Shown: piece by piece, positions 27,899-40,282 of the stretch | How positions within the stretch are numbered: position 1 is the stretch's first letter | Layout: the number at the start of each line of letters is the position of its first letter | DNA from: Monosiga brevicollis MX1 | Taxonomy: Eukaryota > Opisthokonta > Choanoflagellata > Craspedida > Salpingoecidae | Direction: 5' to 3' | Length of the DNA: 64,000 nucleotides | NCBI RefSeq assembly: GCF_000002865.3 | Contig: NW_001865039.1 | Coordinates: 2,926,108 to 2,990,107, forward strand | Program-made: the position numbers and the translations under genes | Notes under the pieces: generated by a model | The model's input: the letters and a program-made list of their open reading frames with translations, nothing else | Database searches by the model: none | Told to the model about the DNA's origin: nothing

Positions 27899-30800
27899 TT
27901 AGCCAGCCAGCTCGTCCGCAGCAGGCTCATCAGCGGCCAAACCCATCTGCTTAAGAAACTCATGTTCCGCCTTCAGATACGACTTGAACAGCTCATCGGC
28001 GTTATCACTTTGAATTACTCCTCCAGATAGCTGTGCGTGGAAACGGCGGTGAGTGTCGCGTGAGGGCGTGCATCAAAAAAATGAAAAAATCACCGGACAG
28101 AGCATCTGGGTAAGCACAAAAAGACGTACGCTGACATCGGGGGTTCGACCTTCTGAATAGTCTTGAGCAGAGCCAGAGGCGTCGCGGTCTGCGACGTATT
28201 GAAGGCGTGCACGCTCACGATTGACAAATTCCTTCAAGACCTCATACTACCACACGTCCGAGCGAAGAGAAGCAGGGTGAGTCACACACACAAATGAACA
28301 GCCGAGTAGTTCATAAGTATACATGGGCACACCTCATTTGGCTGTGGAAAGGTCAAAGTTTTGGGCAAGTCCACGAGATGGAGGGTCCCCGAGGCAGAGC
28401 CGACGGCCAGCAGTCGATGCAGAATGCCTGCGCCAAGGCGGGTCATGTGCGCATGCTGCACTGTCGTGATGGCATCAGGCGCGCACATGGGCTGGCAAGA
28501 GGCTGGGGCATACGAGGAGTCGGAAAGGTCCCAAACATCCAGCATGCCATCTGCCCGGCCCACGTAAAAGACCGTCGGTCGTTGCAACGACCAACAAGCC
28601 GACGAAAACAGTTTGCCTACGCCCAGATCACCACAGCAATCGCAACAACAAGACATGAGAGCATGCAAAGAGCAATGGGCCACGGCAATAAAATGGCGAC
28701 AAGTTGATAAGGTAGCATGGTCACGCAGACATCCTCCGTACCGGTCACCATATAGCAGAGCAGGACACTGTCTTCATTGTCAAGGAAGATGGTCAATACG
28801 TTGTCGCCAACCGATAGCACCACCTCGGGCATGAATGGATTACGCTGTTCATCGAAAATGCATTGCACCAATAGACAATGAGAGATCCAAGCGGCACAAA
28901 AGCCGAAACATCAAGTTTGAAGCAGATGCCGAGAGTGGCGACGAGATGGAGCAGATAAAGACACCAACCTCGAGCGCGAGGACTGGACCTCCATGCATGG
29001 TAAATTGCCGGTCGATCTTTTGGACTACCAAAAAGGGACAAAGTACCAGGGACCACAGATGAGTGAGCCAATGTGAAAAGCAGATTGTGTGGCATTTGAT
29101 AATGCCTTCAACCCTTCAGCACAGGTATCCTGACATTGACGGCAAGTTCAAAGCGCAGGTCTGAAGCAAGCAAAAAAAAGGTTTCAGGCCAAACGTACCA
29201 CCCAGTCGGCCGGATTCGGACTCGGGGGGCTTCCAATCCAGCTGAACCACCGTGCCATGCTCAGTGCCGACCAAGAGCCGGGAGCTGTGAACAAAGTCGT
29301 GCACCTCACTACGTTGACGGTGGCGCTCTAGATATCCGAGCAACCGTACACAGAGTGGATAAGGAACGGATACGGGTGGCAAAAGGCTGAACGGGAGCAG
29401 ACTGACCAAGCTCGGAGGGCAGAATGCCGCGAAAGGTCATGGCGAGTGTGCTCGCATGCAAATTTTGAATGCTGTCGGTTGACAAGTAGATCTATGATGG
29501 TCGACATTGTCGAGTATCCCGTGAACAGGCGGGGGGTGCAACACACTGAAATGAGCAACATGTGTATGTGCGTGGGCACATTTTTGATTTCAACAAAACT
29601 CCAGGACAGGGGCAAATCAGAATCACATCTCTCTGACCTTGAGCAAAGGTGCCCACTTGAGATGCAAAGAGCGCAGAGGAGGCGGGGTCGTGGGGTTTTC
29701 CTTCAGGTCACCCCGCAAATCCCACACCATGCCAAGACCATCATTTGCCACTGTCACCAATTGTACCGACTCGGGCGTTTCGGGTTCCTCTTGAAAGAAC
29801 CCACGATGGTCAATCTGCACAAGAGCGAGATGAATCCACGGTTGATTATGAGAAGACACCAAAAAAAAAAAAAAAAAAAAAACATCTGATGCCTAGGGGC
29901 AGACTTACGCGGACTGACGGCGGTAGCCAATGGAGCGCCGTGATTGGTCCCTTATGCGAATCCTCAATGGCCGTGGAGACGGTGTAGGTTACCATAGCCA
30001 AGGGGCTGCCATCTTCCTGGCTATCCGGGTCCGTTGTATCCTGCAGAATCCAGTATGGAGCCAGGGGGCGAGGCGAGGGGTGTGTTCGTTGAAACAAGAG
30101 CAAACCACGTGAGTCGTTGCACATCTCGTTGGTCCTGGTCCTGCCTTGAGCAAAATTTGGCGGCACGAACCTGAGTGCTGTGACCCTCGCTGGTGTTGAG
30201 CAATTTCTCTTTGCGGGAAAGGTCCCACAATGCAACCTGCCCGTTGTAGCAGCCCGCGGCAAGGAGGTGCTGGCCCGACGGGTTCCATTCGAGAGCAAAT
30301 ACATCGTCTGGGCTCTCCAAGACCAGCTGTCAACGGCATTGGAGCCATGCACAGGCGTAAGGAGTCGGGCTCATACATAAGCAACGGGCAGGCATGGCAA
30401 GGTCCAAGTCTGTCAGCCAAGTTTAGACAAACCAGGGGTTTAACAACGTCAAAGAGGCTCCAAATGAGCACGCGAGATTGAGGAACGTGGCTGTTATGTG
30501 CGACTCGTTCATCAAACGTCTCGGTCCGAGCATAGCCAATGGCCACAATGCCCGAAAGAGAGGGATGGAAGGCGGCGGCTGTCACAGCATGGGGGCCATC
30601 AAATTGCATGTATTTGAAGGATTGGTACTCCTTTTTCAACCCCAAAGTTGACGGAACATGTGGCAATGAGTGTTCCAAAAGCAAGGTCCAGCCAGAGCCA
30701 CCAGAACCACCGATGCTGAAACCGACCTTGAGGCGAGTATCTTGCTTTTGGCCCAGCGTGATGGCGCGCCCTGTATCTAGGCTGCTCAAGCTATCCTTGT

Positions 30801-32718
30801 GCACCGATAGCACGACGTTCATCTGCAGTGCCTCAGCCATGCTGCATCGACGAAGCAATCGAAAACGAGGAGGCAATAGGTGAGATTAGTGACGACAGTA
30901 GTGAACAATAAACAAAACAAACATTCACAACCAAAACCCAAGAAAAACATCAAAAAACCGACGCAGCCCTCTTGTAACGTACCGCTTTTCCAAGGAAATG
31001 ATCGAATCGTTCAAGGCGGGTCTGGACAAGTTGGCCACTTCAGGTTCCAGAGGCACGTCCATGGGCACGTACTGCGAGATTGCGTTCTTCATCGGAACCC
31101 TACAAGTGGGAATATTTTGGCGGGCATGGCAAGGACATGTGCATCAGCCGACGAGGAGTGGCGAGCGCTGCTCAGCAGGCAGTTGCGTACCAGCGAGTCT
31201 GCGTGGTGGCCGTGGTGACAACTTGGACGGCCTGCACACTCATATCCAAGGTTTTGCGGTGGATGACTTCTTGATCCTCGGGAATTGGCCGTGACTAGGT
31301 GTCAGGGTGGGTGCAAAGATTGCAGACAAGCATTGGGTGTGGAGTCGTGGGAAGCGGGACGAAATATGAGTGAGTTAGCGAGTTGCCTGACACCTGCGTA
31401 CGGGGGAGACTCGAGGACGGCTATTCAGAGTTATGTATGATAAGGGGGCTTCAAGCTCAATGTCGCAAGCTAACCATGATTTGTGCAGCAGGCGGGTACT
31501 CGTGATTCGGGTTTTCGCGAGCATCGGTGATGCGGTGCGGGGCACCAAAGAGGCGGCGCTTGCGGCTGAGCAGGAGACGAATGCGCGGGCGGGTGGGTTG
31601 ATAGTGGGCCTCTTCGATTTCAGCTTCAGATCCCTGGCTCACCCACGGGGCGGGAGCGCGTCGGTGCTTGATGGCGGGAACAGGGAGGCCAATGTCAAAA
31701 TCGTCATCTTCCTCGTCTTCGTTTGCTTCACCATCATGGCCCATCTGACTGGCACCTCCTGTACCATCAGAGGGCGCAGACGGCTTGGGTGTAGTTGCCT
31801 ATTAAAGCAAACAGTGACGCAGGTTTTGAGAGGGGCCACACCCAACGGGAATAACAACTGCTGTGGCGGCCACGGGCAGGCCATCGGCAAACACCAAGCG
31901 AGCTGAAATTCCAGACAAGAACACGTCGCTAGCCAAGATGTGTCCTCATAGCACATGTTGTCTTATGAGGGGGGTGCATGGGGATCAGCGCCAACCTCCA
32001 GAAAGGCGTCCTTGGCCGCTTTGGTGAGGCAAACGACATAGTTTTGCTCAAACTTAAAGTCGGCATCATAGCACACGAGGAGTTCGTCGTCGTCGTAGGC
32101 AAGAAGCTGCTCTTTGAAGACGCTAAAGTCTGAAACGGCGGCACGTGTTTTCATGTCGCTTCGCACGAGAGCGATGGGGATCAAGGCGATGGGCCGTTCT
32201 GGGGTAACATCTGTTCCTGCCGTGCACTTTGCGATTTCTTGCGAGGTGCCTAAAGGGGACCACGCCAGCGCAAGACGGCCAAGCGGTGAGCAGGGGCTGG
32301 GTATGAGCGATGTGACGTTTCCCCCACAGCCAAGTGCTTGGTGTCAACGTTTCCTAGCATCGTGGTGGAAAGGGGGGGGGAAGGAGCTGGCAAGCGAGCG
32401 CGCACGGCTCGAGTTGGATTGACGGGGCGTACCGGTAAGAAAGAGGGGCTGCACGTCGGCCGGGAGCTGATCGCCAAAGCAGTCTGGAAAAAGGGCTCCG
32501 AGGGGGATGTCAGGTTGCGCGTTTTCTGGCGCCTTGTCCTCTTCAGCCCTGGTGGGGGCCTCTGGTGGCGCCGTGGATTCCATTGTGCTGCTCGCGGGCG
32601 CCCCTTCTTGCTCAGATGCATCGGGAGCTTCGGCCTCCTGCATTAGAGCCGATGCTTCGTCAGCGCCAGCACCATCCTGATCGGGCGGCGGTGGTGCCGT
32701 CTCTTCGCTTGCGTCCAT
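27899..32718 (-). CDS. DNAI3: Dynein axonemal intermediate chain 3 (DNAI3/WDR63; IC140 of inner-arm dynein f)
   Basis: WD-repeat intermediate chain of the flagellar inner dynein arm I1/f. Start ATG 32718 (MDASEETAPPPPDQDG), stop TAA 27899-27901. N-terminal landmarks shared with animal WDR63: GTDVTPERPIALI, RAAVSDFSVFKEQLLAYDDD, YDADFKFEQNYVVCLT, APWVSQGSEAEIEE and SRKRRLFGAP. Exon 31113-30983 gives MKNAISQYVPMDVPLEPE and continues into MAEALQMNVVLSVHKDSL, then EYQSFKYMQF. The WD part contains LVLESPDDVFALEWNPSGQH, LLAAGCYNGQVALWDL, GPITALHWLPPSVR, QLVTVANDGLGMVWDLR, RLLVGTEHGTVVQLDW, VFYVGRADGMLDVWDLSD and AVGSASGTLHLVDLPKTL. Its presence implies a motile flagellum with inner arm f. Several intron borders are approximate. 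Confidence 0.9.
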
Positions 32719-33172
32719 CACGATCACGATGGGATCCGAGGGCGAGGGGCAGGCAGAGAGGCCAAGACCAAACCAAATCCGAGCAGTGTCCCGCCCGCCG
32801 CTGGGTTCGTACGATGAAAAAGCGTTAGCGTTGGCAGTTGGTTCGCGTTGTCAAGCCGGCACCAATGCAACAGCTGTTGTCAACATCCCCGACGTACAAG
32901 GAGTACAAGGCCAATGTCAGACTTTTGGTCGATATGCGTCGATATGACATCCACAGCCACCACGTGAGTTAAGGAATTGAACGACCAAGTCTGGAAGAGC
33001 CGTTGCACCGAACTGGGCGGTCGAGTTCATTGGAAACAAGTGGAGAGAAAAACGGAGGAAAAAGGGAAGAAAGATAGAAGTATAGCATTGTTTTAGGGGA
33101 TCAATTGAATCAACGCACGGGCGAAAGAGACAAGCCAACTTCGCCCAAAGAGCGAAGGCAAGGCCACTCCAT
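32719..33172. other. Spacer between eS17 stop and DNAI3 start
   Basis: Holds the 3' flank of eS17 and the upstream region of DNAI3, both on the minus strand. No further gene was recognised. Confidence 0.4.
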
Positions 33173-34398
33173 TTATCGGCGACGGTTGTTGGAGCCAGGG
33201 GCCTGGACGTTGACGTCGAGAGAGGGCATGAGGGCCTTGAGCATCTCGGCCGTCTCCTTGTCGACGACGATGCCATCCTCTCCGGGCTCGAGGGCCGAGA
33301 CCTCGGGCACGTAGTTGTCGCGGCGCTCGCGCTCCTCCTCTTGCAGGCGAATGGAGATGCCGCGGACGGGACCCTTCTACTCAGGGGTGAATGCAACGCA
33401 CAATTCGGTCGGTATGAGCATACCAAAAGCAACAGGACAGGGCCATGGGAGCAAAAGAAAACGCTTTGACATCAAAAGCTTCCAAGAAGAAAAAGAACCC
33501 TCTCTCATGTCCAGTCCCATCCCCAAAACACGGGCCGGACGAACCTGGATGCGCTTCATCAAGTGGGTGATGAAACTGTCGTGCAAAGCAAAACGCACGT
33601 CGCCACGCAGGAATGCAAAGGAGATAACATGGAAAGGGAGCGAGGAGAACATGCACAAACCGGTGACCGTGAGCGCCGTGTACTCTGGCCTTCCTCCCTT
33701 GACAGGGCAGTCTCAGATGTTGGGGTCCAAAGCGCCGACAAGACGAGAGGAGCTGAAGCCCATGCATCGAGTCGACGCCCGGACAAGGCCCCGCACAGCC
33801 GAGTCCATCGCACGAATCAAAAAAATTCCTTCCTCCGCTCAAAGGCGGCAGTCGAGCACACGGCCAAGAGGGGGCAAGCGTGGAGGATGACAACGCCCAG
33901 GCCCGCCTTGCAACCCCAAAAGGTGAGCCAAGTAGTCAAGAGCCACCAAAAGCTCAACACGACTTGGGCACGCCCTTTGAGGGCCCGAAAGCGGCTGGGC
34001 GTGTCATCTCCATTCACGTCTGTCTGTGTCTACTCACCCAGCGATCTTGTTGCGCAGGCGCTTGCTGGGCACGATGGCGTACTCCTCAACCAGCTACACA
34101 ACGCGAAGAGGAGAAACAAGACCATTGGCATGAGCAAGTCGGGCCATGTGACCAGACCATGCGAGGCGAAGGAACCGTCACATGGGAAGAAAAAATAAAA
34201 AAGGCAGTCAGATCGCCCAACGCAAACTATTGCCACATGCAACACGCAGAGTATCGCACAGTCTGCTTTGCCAAACGGCAGCCGGACGAGCCAACTTACG
34301 CGCTTGTTGGTGTCAAAGTCCATGGTGAGACGAGTGTAGTACTTCTCGATGATCACGCGAGCAGCGCGCTTGACGGTCTTGGTGCGAACGCGACCCAT
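33173..34398 (-). CDS. RPS17: 40S ribosomal protein eS17
   Basis: Component of the small ribosomal subunit. Four exons: 34398-34300, 34093-34038, 33575-33545 and 33376-33173, all in phase, for 129 residues (human 135). [20 protein letters not shown] then [62 protein letters not shown] then [15 protein letters not shown]. The tail is short ([16 protein letters not shown]). It lies head-to-head with the FUBI-eS30 gene, with about 750 nt between start codons. Confidence 0.97.
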
Positions 34399-35149
34399 GC
34401 TGGCGGTGTTGTCGTCGGGAGGTGAACCGGTTCAACACGCTTGAAGAAAAAAGTGAATAAGTTTGGAACACTTTTTACCCACATGGTGACTTTTGAATAA
34501 ACGAACGAGGAAAAATTGGTTCAGTCTTTTTCTTTTTGCGCGGCCGTGTGTAAAGGTTGGTCTGATCATGAGAAAACGTGGCCTGAAGCAGCGTTGAGCT
34601 GTCGACTGCCGCTGCCGTTGTTGCTGCCATGGTGGCCAGGGGGCTGGGATTTGATTGGGAAGGTCGGAGGCGTTTGGGTAGAGTGCGATGCCATTTCAGC
34701 TTGAATGGCCACGATGCACTCAAACTCAAGCAGTGCTTCAGCTGGTTGAGGCTGCCCTTGTTTTGAGCGAGCTTGGATAGCTTGGTCTGAGCTCCCTGCC
34801 CAGGGCTACGCGAGGATGGCCTGCTTGTCTTCATGGTTGCATCAGCGTGCACGGGTATCTCGACTTTCTTGACACGCTTGCTGCTGCGATGTGGCGAAGG
34901 TGTCGGGGGTCGGGGGTTGGGCGTTGGGGTTGGCTTGCATAACTCAACTCAGAGCCAGACACAAAGCCTCTTCGAGAGTCTTTCATAACTTGGGCAGCGC
35001 AATCGGTTTATGGCGTCGGGAGGGATGGTCATTTTTATCTCCAAACATGCACGTCAACTCATACAACATCCCACGATGCAGTTCCCCTACGACTCTTGCA
35101 CCTCGGATGCCCTGCTCACCTTTGTCATTTTTGTTCAACGTAGATCACC
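34399..35149. promoter_or_regulatory. Intergenic region between divergent ribosomal protein genes eS17 and FUBI-eS30
   Basis: About 750 nt that must contain both promoters. The minus strand has open frames around 34475-34852 (Ser/Lys-rich, with a second frame reading PAEALLEFECIVAIQAEM) that I cannot assign to a family; a small gene here is possible but unsupported. Confidence 0.4.
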
Positions 35150-35684
35150 ATGCAGCTTTTCGTTCGTGCACAGGGCACCCACGTCTTCGAGGCCGACGCC
35201 TCGTCGACTGTCGATGATGTCAAGGCCTTTGTTGCCGCCGCCGAGGGTGCGTTAGACTTGTCATGGAGGGCTTGCCTTATTCCGACTGCCAGCGCATACG
35301 CGTGCCTTGTCCGCTCGGTGAATTGTGTAGTCAAAGCCAGGCGATCCGATCAACGGCTCACACCATGATTTTTTTGGGTCATTGATAGGCATCGCCGTCG
35401 AGGATCAGTACCTCGTTTCGGCCGGTCGCCCCCTCGAGTATGGCCTTCTTGATGTGTCGCCCCTGAGCACCATCGAGGTTGGTGTTCGCATGCTCGGTGG
35501 TAAGGTCCACGGCTCTCTGGCTCGTGCCGGTAAGGTCAAGGGCCAGACCCCCAAGGTCGAGAAGCAGGAGAAGAAGAAGGTGAAGACTGGCCGCGCCAAG
35601 CGCCGCATGCAGTACAACAAGCGCGTTGTCAACGTTGTCACTGGCCTCGGCAAGAAGCGTGGACCCAACTCCCAGAGCCAGTAA
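35150..35684 (+). CDS. FAU: Ubiquitin-like FUBI fused to 40S ribosomal protein eS30 (FAU)
   Basis: Precursor that is normally cleaved after a Gly-Gly to release FUBI and eS30. Two exons, 35150-35246 and 35389-35684, giving 130 residues (human 133). Residues 1-72 are the ubiquitin-like part ([20 protein letters not shown], then [17 protein letters not shown]). The processing site is RMLGG, followed by [20 protein letters not shown] and the basic eS30 core [18 protein letters not shown]. The intron falls inside the ubiquitin-like domain. The expected cytosolic product joins the small subunit. Confidence 0.97.
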
Positions 35685-36321
35685 ACTCTTTGCCCTCTCC
35701 CTCTTTGCCTCTGCAATCCAACAAGCACAGATTCTTTTGCAGCCTAGCCTGAATGCCAATTGACCATGTTTGTTGGTACTTGAAGTTGACGATTACGTCG
35801 GGTGTAAATAGCATGGTTCAGTTGACGATCACGTCGGGTGTAAATAGCATGGTTCAGTTGACGTTTGCTTGAGTCTGGGTTCAGGCCCGCATCGAACCGT
35901 GGATATCGTTTGGGATGTGTCTGATGGTGCAGAGGATGAATCATAGAGAGGGGGGAGGAGATTGGATGAGAGGATAACAATGTCATATCGTCTTCATTAT
36001 GGATTGCGGTGCAAGAGGGGCGATATCGCTTGACGAACACAGGCACCGGCAGGTCTAAGCACAAAAAGGGTGTACGATGAAAAATGTTTCTAAATGTTCA
36101 CTAATGTTCAGGCTTGACTCCATTTCTCCCGTCACAGGGACGGAAAGCGCAGGCTAAGGTATGGCATGGCTCACGGTCCCGAGGAGACCCGACTCAAACT
36201 AAGTGACGAGACCACCTTGAAGGGAGAAGAATACTCGTTTGTTATGGGAGTCACTGTGCTCCGGCAGGAAGTTTCACGCCCAGTGACGAGTGAGCACATT
36301 CACCAAGCAGCCAAAAGAACA
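35685..36321. other. Convergent spacer with 36-bp tandem repeat
   Basis: Between the FUBI-eS30 stop and the RGS-like gene stop. It includes a 36-bp direct repeat at 35785-35820 and 35821-35856 (one mismatch), plus a 7-nt start of a third copy. No gene was recognised. Confidence 0.7.
35785..35863. repeat. 36-bp tandem direct repeat
   Basis: Two adjacent 36-nt copies starting GTTGACGAT(T/C)ACGTCG and ending ATGGTTCA, differing at one position, followed by the first 7 nt of a third copy. Confidence 0.95.
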
Positions 36322-39300
36322 TCAGGCAATGAGGGGGCGAGCACCCGCTACGTACTCATGAGCTGTCAGCTGGCGCGGGGGAAGTGGGGCGGGTGCCTTG
36401 TCTTTTTCGGCCGGAGGCCTGGGCGCGGGAGCAGATGGCGGCAAAAGCAGAAAAACGTTTTAGCCTGCAGTTTGAAAACGCAAGCCCTCGAGATGATTGC
36501 AGTTTTTCTGAACAAGGCCAATCTTACGTCATGGTGGGTTTTTCCAGCAGCTTGATGCGTTCATAGCGATGCCAGGCTTCTTGAAAAGCAGGCAAGAGCT
36601 GACACAAGGCCACAGGTGAGACAACGCGGGGGAGCAAGGGTGATTGCCTTAAGCTCGACTAGCCGCACGGGGGTGACTCCCGCGCTTGCCCAGCTAGCTC
36701 GCTGGCTACAAACAAACAAATAGCAGAGAGAAGAACAACGCTGCATGGCCCGTTTGTCATTACCTTGCAGAGAGCCGTGCGCACAAGGCGAAGAGCGGGC
36801 TCAAATTCATCAAGACCAACAACGGTGTTGTTCTTCAGCGAGCTCAGCACAGCGTCCAATCGTCGCATGATTTGTGCTGCAATCGATCAAGCATGCAAAT
36901 CAATGCAACTGAGCTCGGACCGGAGACAGATGGGCCACCACGGCTTTGATGGGGCACGTACCTGGCAAGCGAAGGCGTCGAAATGCATGTGGGGCCACAT
37001 AGCTGCTGTAAATATCACGAAGCATGCCGAGTCGAGTACCTATGTAGCTGTCGGATGCCTTGGCATAGCGGTAGCACTGGGCGGGGCAGAACCATGGGCA
37101 GGGGCGTGTGAGCTAGACCTCGAGACACGCAGTACTCGGCTGAAGCGGCAGCTACGAACCGCGAGATAAAAGAGGAAGAAAGCTTCAAGTCCCTCGCCTT
37201 GACGAAACAACCACTTTCGAAAGTACTCGCGCTGTCCATCGCTCTCAATCAACTATGCACGCAAAGTCGGCAGCCAGGATGAGATGCCCATACAACGCCA
37301 GCGGGTCATGAAAAGGCATCGAGTCAAGTCGTAGACACGAAGAAGAGATGCCATCGAACCGTGGTTAACTGCATTGACTCGGCTTGAGAGCGCTCGTCTT
37401 CCCGCCGGATCTGGCGCTCCCGCGAAGCAGCCTTGGCCTACGTATGATGAAACGATAGCAAGATGAGTGTGCAAACACTTGTCTCATTTAAGGATGGCCC
37501 ACAGTGGAGCACACGTACAGAACTGGACTTCTTAGGCTCTTCCTTGGCAGCTGCTTTGTCATTATTGGTGCTGGTGGTAACGACGTTCTATCAATGTCAC
37601 AATAACCATCCAGCAAATGTCGCGAGTGTGTGGGGCCCGAGGCACGCGTGAAAACGAGTGTTGAGCGAGTGCACTGCTCAAGGTCGAAGGATACGGACAT
37701 GAGCAGCAAAATACGACATACCCGCAACTTGATGCGCGCCTTACGATCCAAGCGAGGCAGAAATTGTCCTTGTCTGCTCGGTCGTCGAAGACGAATGCCT
37801 CCTTTGCTCGGCACAATGTCCGTAGCAGTGGGCAAGGTTGGGAGCTAGAGGAACAGTTTTCAGTGAGGGCATGTGCATAAGCTTGACCCAAGGATACACA
37901 TTGGTCGCTGCAGAACTTTCTGCAGACAAGGAAAAAAAAAACCGCCAACTCCGCACACAGCATAAAAAAAAAAATCAAGTGGACAAAACTGATAGATCAT
38001 TTTACCTTGGCAGCACTATCTCGGGCGCCACCTCGGCTTGCCTTCGCTCCAGTCAAAGTCATTCGAGAGGCCACTGAGTAGGCCGTCTGTCGAGCGCAGG
38101 CAGGGGCGGCAAGATCGCGGTCGACAAATCAATAAAAAGCCATGGGGCAGGTGGTACATGACGACGAGCCCTGGGGGTGGGGAGCTTAGAGTGTGACGCA
38201 CCGTGGCCCGGTCAAGGCAGGCAACAGCACGGATAGCGGCACCGCGTACACCGCGTTGAAGCTCAGCACAGGCGCGCGCAAGGTCGACCAGGGCCGTATT
38301 CTCGGGCTGCAGGCGCTGAAGCGTCAGCTGAGGTCGGTGCACGAAAACGTGAGACAAAGGAGATGAGTCGGCACTTTGGATGGCAAACGCAAAGTCATAA
38401 GATCCAGATTGAGGGAGAAAGAAGAGAAAGAGAAAAGTGTGTGTGTGTGTGTGTGTGTTAGGAGGGGGAGGGGGCACTTGGGCACTTGGCAGAGCTGCAA
38501 AATGTGAGAAGAGGTGCACAACGCTCGAGGAGACAGACCTGTAGGCGGCCACCACGACAGCGATCGCCAATGAGCGAGATTTCAACGTCGGTCAACGGCC
38601 GGCCCATCTGAGCTTCGATGGCGGAACGAATGGCACTTCGATCACCACAGACGAGGCAGGTTTCTCGACTGAGGCTGAGCATGGCGATTTCGGCTTCGCT
38701 GCAAGCACTATTCTGCAAGTTGACGACGGAGGAAATCCACATGCCCTGCAAAAGCTTGTGCAAATCGCGAAGGCGAAAAGCAGCATCTCCAGGTTGCACC
38801 TGCTCGCTTCGCAGCGCACAATATTCATCGTATGCCACCTGGCTGTAGGGGTAGGTATCATCGAGGCCCTCAGTCAGGAGCAGGCATTGTCGCCATTGCT
38901 CAAACCCTATATGGAGGGGGGCGGGCCCGTTGGAAGCGCGGGCGTGCAACGGTCAAGCCAACGGACACGAATCCAGACTAGCACTGCAGGGCTGAGCCTC
39001 ACCGTGGCGGTCTGCAAGCAGAAGGTCGATGATGCAGGGGTTTGGGGCCGCCAAGTCTTCAACGTCTTCAAAGATGCGGCCAAACGCCGTATGAGAAATG
39101 TTTAAATGGGAGCGCCCGTGACGCGGCGGTTTGCTGGTCGATATGTTGCGACAGCGAGCGGCATGTTGGTGAGCCAAGAAGCCAAGACGTTGGCAGTTAA
39201 AAAAGCCAAAAGGCGCGAGCCCATGATCAAGCACCAGAGCCCCTGCCCGAGCTCGAGCTCGCGGAGGAAGCCAATGGCCTGACATTGACAACAATGAACA

Positions 39301-39325
39301 TCATCACATACCTCGCGGCCGCCAT
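36322..39325 (-). CDS. RGS-domain-like protein with an uncharacterised N-terminal region
   Basis: About nine exons. A start at ATG 39325 (MAAA) spliced to 39138 (SKPPRHGRSHLNISHTAFGR, then IFEDVEDLA) keeps the frame. The next exon begins near 38915: GFEQWRQCLLLTEGLDDTYP to RPLTDVEISLIGDRCRGGRL. The IDLLLADRHG/FEQWRQCLLL pair recalls a degenerate EF-hand, but no full calcium loop is seen. The C-terminal third reads LIESDGQREYFRKWLFRQGE, GLEAFFLFYLA, CYRYAKASDSYIGTRLGMLR, DIYSSYVAPHAFRRLRLP and VGLDEFEPALRLVRTALCKE, with the hydrophobic pattern and order of an RGS fold (helices 3 to 8). A role in G-protein signalling is therefore inferred. The end at TGA 36322-36324 after a Pro-rich tail is tentative. 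An intron carries a (GT)n tract at about 38437-38459. Confidence 0.55.
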
Positions 39326-39588
39326 GGCTATTGAAACCAGCCGGAACCCTGTGTGTGGGTGTGTGTGCCGGCGTCCACCCTCTACCCAATAATAAGGAAC
39401 AAGATAGACGAGTTGCAAATCCAAGAAGATGAATCAGAACCAAGAATCGCCAGCATTGATGTTCTTAGCCATCCAGCAACCAGCAGCCAGCAGCCAGCAG
39501 GGGCGTCCAGGCATGCAGCAGGCCCTTTTAAAATGGACAACACACACACTCACACACACTCTCTCTAACAATTTTCCACAAGCGACGC

Positions 39589-39651
<63 letters not shown>

Positions 39652-40282
39652 CTTCTTTTGTTGTTGTGGTGATACACACACCCACACACACACAAACAAG
39701 AGAGCAGGGCTGCGAAGGGGGCACACGCAAACATAGACAGCACCTTTCAAATATGCAAAGGGTGGGGGTGGAAGGATGGGGGGAGAGGGTTTCGGGCTGT
39801 GGAAGGCATGGGAGTCATGATCTGATGTTGGCTTCATGTGGTCCTGTCCTGTGCAGTGCTTGGGGCGGCGACTCACAAGAAAGTTGGGTTTAGAATGACG
39901 ATCAGCCATAGCCATACATAGTCAGTGTATGTATGTGTGTGTGTGTGTGTGTGTGTTGTCAAGACCCAGGGATTCATTTTGTCTGACATCTGACATTCAT
40001 CATGAGGCTGTCTGACATTTGCCACATTCGTCGCGACGGCGCATCTGTCACATGGGGAAGGCGCACTTACCAAGCTATTTTTGACGACGTGACACACCGA
40101 GCTCTCGAGTCGACCTCATCAAGGTGGGGGACGCGCTCCACGCTAGCACCTATCTTGTCGTTGAGGGGAAAGAGGTAGCACAGGGCGGGGTGTCAAAATT
40201 CTGGTACATGTGGTCTTTGCGCCTCATCGCAGGTCACACTGTAGCGTGCAGATTAGCGGGACACGACAACAGCCAAACAGTC
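39326..40282. repeat. Divergent intergenic region with two (GT)n microsatellites
   Basis: Between the RGS-like gene (-) and the uridine kinase (+). It contains (GT)n at about 39596-39650, shorter CA-rich stretches around 39539-39560 and 39675-39695, and (GT)n at about 39934-39956. Open frames through it are made of the repeats. Both promoters should lie here. Confidence 0.75.

Noticed and set aside
34475-34852. Minus-strand open frames upstream of eS17
   Set aside because: Ser/Lys-rich and interrupted; no family match that I recognise. Left as a possible small gene only.
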